Origin: Plasmodium malariae | Taxonomy: Eukaryota; Apicomplexa; Aconoidasida; Haemosporida; Plasmodiidae | Assembly (NCBI RefSeq): GCF_900090045.1 | Contig: NC_041779.1 | Location: forward strand, 1,125,001 to 1,189,000 | Length of the DNA stretch: 64,000 nucleotides | Reading direction: 5' to 3' | Shown: in pieces, positions 61,894-64,000 of the stretch | How positions within the stretch are numbered: position 1 is the stretch's first letter | Layout: every line of letters starts with the position of its first letter | The notes under the pieces: model-generated | Told to the model about the DNA's origin: nothing | Databases searched by the model: none | What the model saw: only the letters and a program-made list of their open reading frames with translations | Made by a program: the position numbers and the translations under genes

Positions 61894-63384
61894 TATAGAA
61901 AAACATACTTATATTTACTTATTTATTTCTAACGTACTGTACATAAGTACGTGCGTATATGTATACCTTAAGCCTCAAACAAAATTATGTTTACGCAATG
62001 ATCGCTTATAAATACAATGTACACTTATCATAAACTTGGTATAAAAAATTGATAAGTAAAAAATCGTACGTTTTTGCTTTTTCCCTTATTAAAGCATGAA
62101 CACTTTTTTTTATTTAATCCAGCGAAAAATAATTTTCTTATATTAAAATGTGTATTATAAATATGTTTACTAAGATTACACAGATATTTCCTTTCTTCTT
62201 TTTAAAAATAAATTATTTGTTAATTTTGCTTCATTTATATGTAAAATATTTAAATTTTACTTATTTTAGTTTCTTCTTACATTTTTTTTTTTTTTTTTCT
62301 TTGTGCTATTAATCAAATTTTCATTTCTTTTCAATTTTTAAGCTTAAGTTGATGCTTAAGGTATATATGAGCTATGTACATAAATAATTATACATATATA
62401 TATATATATATGTACAACTCCGTAACATATGCATATTATTTATTATATACGCCCCACTCTCACATATGTATTATCGTATGTATATACATATATATATACA
62501 TATATATATATATATAATATACTTATATATCATATATGTGTAGTAGTATATATATATGTATACGGTTACAAGGTTATGATTAAAAATTTTTCCTGCTCAT
62601 GCCATATGTGAAAGTGTATGCATATCAACAAGAAAAATATTTGAAAGCATGCGACAAGCAGAGCAAAGTAACATTCCTCAAGTCGTTAAAAAATGGAATA
62701 AAATGAAATCAAATAAAATATGTAAAATAAATATTCAAAATGTATATGTGAAAAGTAAAATAATAATATAAAACTTGATATAAAATAGTTAAACATATTC
62801 AATTAATTGTTCATTGAAATGATAGTAAAGCACAAATAATAAATGGTACATATTTTTTAAGAAAAAAAAAAAAAAAAAAAAAAGATATTGCATAAACATT
62901 ATGCACACAGGTTTGGGGACAAGTTTAACAAAAAAAAAAAAAAAAAAACTAGGAAGATAGAAAGAGCAAAAAGTTAAAGTGAGATATTTTATATGTTCAC
63001 TATATATATGTATATATATATGAATAAAAAAAAAGAACAAAATATAAAAACATCATAAAGAATATATATTATATATGTATGTATAAAAAAGAAAAAATAT
63101 TTAAAAAAAAAAAAGAAAATAATCTTTTAATTTCAAGATCGATTGATAAAACTAAATACCTATTGTGCTTTACTATTATATTTACAATTTAAAACAAGCG
63201 GGCTATTTTTTGAATATAAACATACAAACATACATACATACATACACTTATATATTACATATGTATATATATAATGTACATTATGTACGTATGTGCTTGC
63301 ACATTAAGTGTTGAAAAGAACATATTCTGGAGAGAATAAATAATAAATAATTGAAACAAAAAAAAAAAAAAATAAATAAATAAA

Positions 63385-63515
63385 AGTAAAATATGCAAAA
63401 TATGCAAAAATGCAAAATATGCAAAAATGCAAAATATGCAAAATAAGCAAAATATGCAAAATAAGCAAAATAAGCAAAATATGCAAAATAAGCACAATAA
63501 GCAAAATATGCAAAA
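63385..63515. repeat. 10-nt repeat (gcaaaatatgcaaaaataag family)
   Basis: About 13 units of gcaaaata with t/a variants. Confidence 0.88.
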
Positions 63516-64000
63516 TAAATTTAATTTTTTTTTTTTTTTAAACAAAATAATAAAATATTTTATGCTGAATAATAAAAGATATAACTTTCAGTGCATAGCT
63601 TGAACTTGAAATAATTTATACATATATAATATATATATAAATACATATATGCATATTTATACGTATATGTATACATGTAAACATACATAATAGAAGTTTA
63701 TTTTATTTTTTTTCTTTTTTGCCTTAGGCTCCTCTTAATGATTCTTGACTTAAACTTCTTTTCCATTTTTTTTTTTTTTTTTTTATAATATATATATTAT
63801 ATATATATATATATTTATATATATATTTTTATGTATGTATATGTTCATTTATTGAGTACATTATTTATATTTTGATTACAGTAATACATAGTGTAATAGA
63901 TACAAAATCGCATTTAAAAATACATACGGCTGAGGAGTTTTTAGCTTTTACAAAAATATTAATAATATACATTTATAATATAAGGAGGAACATTAAACAG

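Larger units (their letters stand above)
59635..64000. other. Intergenic region, no confident gene
   Basis: 4.4 kb of AT-rich sequence. Coding-like scraps occur at 59635-59700 and 59804-59836 (possible CCCH tail, see findings), at about 60690-60810 (plus; ITQNRLLRICSLTTLLFSIN) and at about 61480-61560 and 61645-61690 (minus), but none has a consistent start, splice sites and stop. Confidence 0.55.

Overview
This is nuclear DNA from a malaria parasite (genus Plasmodium). Base composition is very AT-rich and poly(A)/poly(T) tracts are frequent. Proteins carry Asn, Lys and Asp runs, introns are short AT-rich GT..AG introns, and the set HINT1, RON5 and HMGB2 lies in the order I recall from P. falciparum chromosome 8. 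Species cannot be fixed by eye. A non-falciparum species rich in minisatellites is my guess.

Layout. 1-7627 (-): one exon of a very long Asn/Ser-rich protein that runs off the left edge and carries a conserved Cys-rich core resembling a tandem WRKY/FLYWCH-type zinc finger. 14.2-16.3 kb (-): a polynucleotide 3'-phosphatase (PNKP-type). 18.2-19.3 kb (+): the four-exon histidine-triad protein HINT1. 20.3-23.7 kb (-): a two-exon 1053-residue lysine-rich protein of unknown role. 25.7-36.6 kb (-): rhoptry neck protein RON5, which I resolve into 31 small exons encoding 1162 residues. 38.9-39.3 kb (+): a two-exon 54-residue protein. 42.2-42.5 kb (-): HMGB2. 45.5-46.2 kb (+): a candidate five-exon 44-residue protein. 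48.2-48.8 kb (-): a weaker candidate small gene. 50.2-51.7 kb (+): an RS-rich protein whose C-terminus is that of the tri-snRNP 27K splicing factor. 57.1-59.6 kb (+): an RR-TZF/Unkempt-like CCCH RNA-binding protein. 59.6-64 kb: no confident gene.

The genes do not form one pathway; the order is ordinary eukaryotic gene order. Several act on nucleic acid (phosphatase, HMGB, 27K, CCCH, zinc-finger-like giant), while RON5 is an invasion factor. Minisatellites with units of about 10-60 nt fill the intergenic DNA and the RON5 introns, most loci having their own unit. I saw no tRNA, rRNA, transposon or CRISPR array.
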